Origin: Oscillospiraceae bacterium
GTDB lineage: Bacteria; Bacillota; Clostridia; Oscillospirales; Oscillospiraceae
DNA length: 7,172 nucleotides
Direction of reading: 5' to 3'
Assembly: GCA_031282225.1 (NCBI GenBank)
Contig: JAITEC010000053.1
Span: 1 to 7,172, forward strand
This document shows, one piece after another, positions 5,894 to 7,172 of the stretch. The notes under the pieces were generated by a model. It worked only from the letters and a program-made list of their open reading frames with translations. It was not told the origin of the DNA and searched no databases. The position numbers were made by a program, and so were the translations under genes. Positions within the stretch are counted from its first letter, which is position 1; every line of letters begins with the position of its first letter.

Positions 5894-7120
5894 TTATGGA
5901 GCCGGGGTGACGGGGCGCGGTTTGGATCTTATGGCGCGCCAGCATTTTACGGACAGCCGCACCGCCGCAGTGAGAACTATCGACGCGGCGGTTACGCAGA
6001 TTATGTACATAGCCATGTCGCAGCCCGTGGAGTTGACGAGCTGACGGACTTGAGAATACGGCTGGCCGAGCAGCCGGGAGAGGAACGCCACGCCGCCGCC
6101 GCTCGCCCAGAGCTTCATCTTTATAATGAAGAAGTACTCCAAGAACCGCCAGTGGAACAGATAGACAGACAGAGAAATGCCGCCGAGGAAGCGGCTCACG
6201 GGGTTGTGAAGTATCCAGGAGACCGCCGATTTGCGCGCGAACGAGAGTATGATGATTGTCGGCAAGTAGACGAGTATACGGTAGTTATCTACGCCTATCT
6301 CCCGCGCCCAGCACAGCGATATGAGCCGATATATCACATATATCTCCGCCAAGCTCAAGAGCGCCTTTTTTACGGCGCCGAGTTCGGCGGCTGCCAGGCG
6401 AGTGTACAACAGGTTGGCGGCGATCCCCAGGAACATGCCCGCGATGGCGCGCACCATTCCGCCCGATAGGAACACATAGAGCTCGTGCCCCAAATACAGG
6501 TCGAAGCTCTGCTGCCCGAACAGCGAGTACAACAAGATTGCCATAAATGGAGCAATGGCGCGCACGATGTCGCGCCTCAGGCTGATGAACAGTGTCATAA
6601 AGAATCCCGCTATGACAAGATCCGTGATAAACCAGGACACAATGAGGAACAAGGCCGGATTTTCGGGGTCTCCCCACGCGAAGCTCGTGCCGCCGAGCAA
6701 GAGAGCCTCCCACTCGAGACCCATTAGTTCGCGCAGCCGCTCGCCAATGCCCCCCGCGTGCAGGACGAGCGTAAAGATAAGCAGGACGGCGGCGAGCGTT
6801 GGGTATATGCCCGTTATCCGACGCCGCGCGTACCCCCAAGCCTCCCGCGCCGCGTCGGCAAAGCACAGCCGCTCCGGCGCGCCCGAGGCGACGCGCCTGT
6901 TGTCTGTCTGCGCTATCAGGAAGCCGGCAAGTATAAAGAAGAACTCGACGCCGATGAACCCAACGCTCGCCACGCGGCGCGCGGACGACATCCATGGCAT
7001 CATGTCGTATATTTTCTCGAAGTGGTACATCGTGACAAATACCGCGAACGCGTATCTCCAGAACTCTATCGCGCCGTTTCGGGGCGCTTTTGCCGCTCTT
7101 GCCATAATTTTCGCCGCCAT
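5894..7120 (-). CDS. Acyltransferase-3 family membrane protein
   Basis: The 408-residue product is a multi-pass membrane protein of the acyltransferase-3 family (PF01757), whose members acetylate or otherwise acylate polysaccharides, lipids or peptidoglycan at the cell envelope. The first segment, IEFWRYAFAVFVTMYHFEK (18-36), carries the family's Arg (22) and likely catalytic His (33). GVEFFFILAGFLIAQ (57-71) matches the typical F-F-x-L-S-G-F-L-I motif of the second segment. LGGISLSVYLFHWRF (312-326) matches the conserved G-x-I-S-Y-x-x-Y-L-x-H near the C-terminal end. About ten hydrophobic segments are visible. The length is usual for an OafA-like protein without a C-terminal SGNH domain. The ATG at 7120 follows GAGGG directly, too close for a good site; an ATG at 7105 (five residues shorter) follows GGCGGCG and is possible. 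The gene converges on the operon and has no partner in the window. The acceptor molecule is unknown. Confidence 0.87.
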   Translation of the reverse strand: MAAKIMARAAKAPRNGAIEFWRYAFAVFVTMYHFEKIYDMMPWMSSARRVASVGFIGVEFFFILAGFLIAQTDNRRVASGAPERLCFADAAREAWGYARRRITGIYPTLAAVLLIFTLVLHAGGIGERLRELMGLEWEALLLGGTSFAWGDPENPALFLIVSWFITDLVIAGFFMTLFISLRRDIVRAIAPFMAILLYSLFGQQSFDLYLGHELYVFLSGGMVRAIAGMFLGIAANLLYTRLAAAELGAVKKALLSLAEIYVIYRLISLCWAREIGVDNYRILVYLPTIIILSFARKSAVSWILHNPVSRFLGGISLSVYLFHWRFLEYFFIIKMKLWASGGGVAFLSRLLGQPYSQVRQLVNSTGCDMAMYIICVTAASIVLTAAVRLSVKCWRAIRSKPRPVTPAP

Positions 7121-7172
7121 CCCTCAACTGTCTGTTATGCTGACCCCAAAAACGATTGGCTGCCGTGTGATG

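Noticed and set aside
6285..7127. Minus-strand frame of 280 codons overlapping the acyltransferase
   Set aside because: It is an alternative frame of the acyltransferase gene. The translation is Arg- and Gly-rich without the family motifs.

Overview
The window (7172 bp) is GC-rich bacterial chromosome with dense coding, short intergenic gaps and purine-rich ribosome binding sites. The NfnAB-type electron-bifurcating transhydrogenase, a sodium:solute symporter and a decayed DUF234 ATPase fragment together suggest an anaerobe. A Clostridia/Firmicutes-like or Synergistota-like organism is plausible. GC-rich genes that still use ATA for isoleucine often are compatible with this but do not settle it. 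No rRNA, tRNA, CRISPR array, insertion sequence or phage gene was seen.

Layout. Positions 1-199 are non-coding leader with two inverted repeats and a possible promoter. Positions 200-1009 (+) encode a MerR-family regulator with a C-terminal effector-binding region. Positions 1023-1257 (-) hold the decayed C-terminus of a DUF234 (archaeal-type) ATPase, broken by a one-base frameshift in a G5 run and missing its upstream part. A strong sigma70/sigmaA-type promoter at 1309-1337 and a 7-bp tandem repeat in the leader precede a compact four-gene operon on the + strand. Its genes are an acyl-CoA thioesterase of the 4HBT/YbgC type (1388-1810), NfnA (1798-2640), NfnB (2640-4046) and a sodium:solute symporter (4056-5603). 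The first three genes overlap (13 bp, then 1 bp) and the fourth follows after 9 bp. A 290-bp gap (5604-5893) holds hairpins that may be terminators and a doubtful 70-residue membrane mini-protein on the minus strand. Positions 5894-7120 (-) encode an acyltransferase-3 family membrane protein that converges on the operon.

How the genes may work together. NfnAB couples NADH and reduced ferredoxin to NADP+ reduction in anaerobes. Its co-transcription with a thioesterase and a Na+-driven importer suggests a unit for taking up a substrate, balancing redox and releasing an acyl group from CoA. The substrate cannot be read from the sequence. The MerR regulator and the acyltransferase look like separate transcription units. 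I found no clear evidence of a wholly new system. The most interesting points are the composition and promoter/leader of the operon, the DUF234 remnant, and the small minus-strand ORF between the convergent genes.
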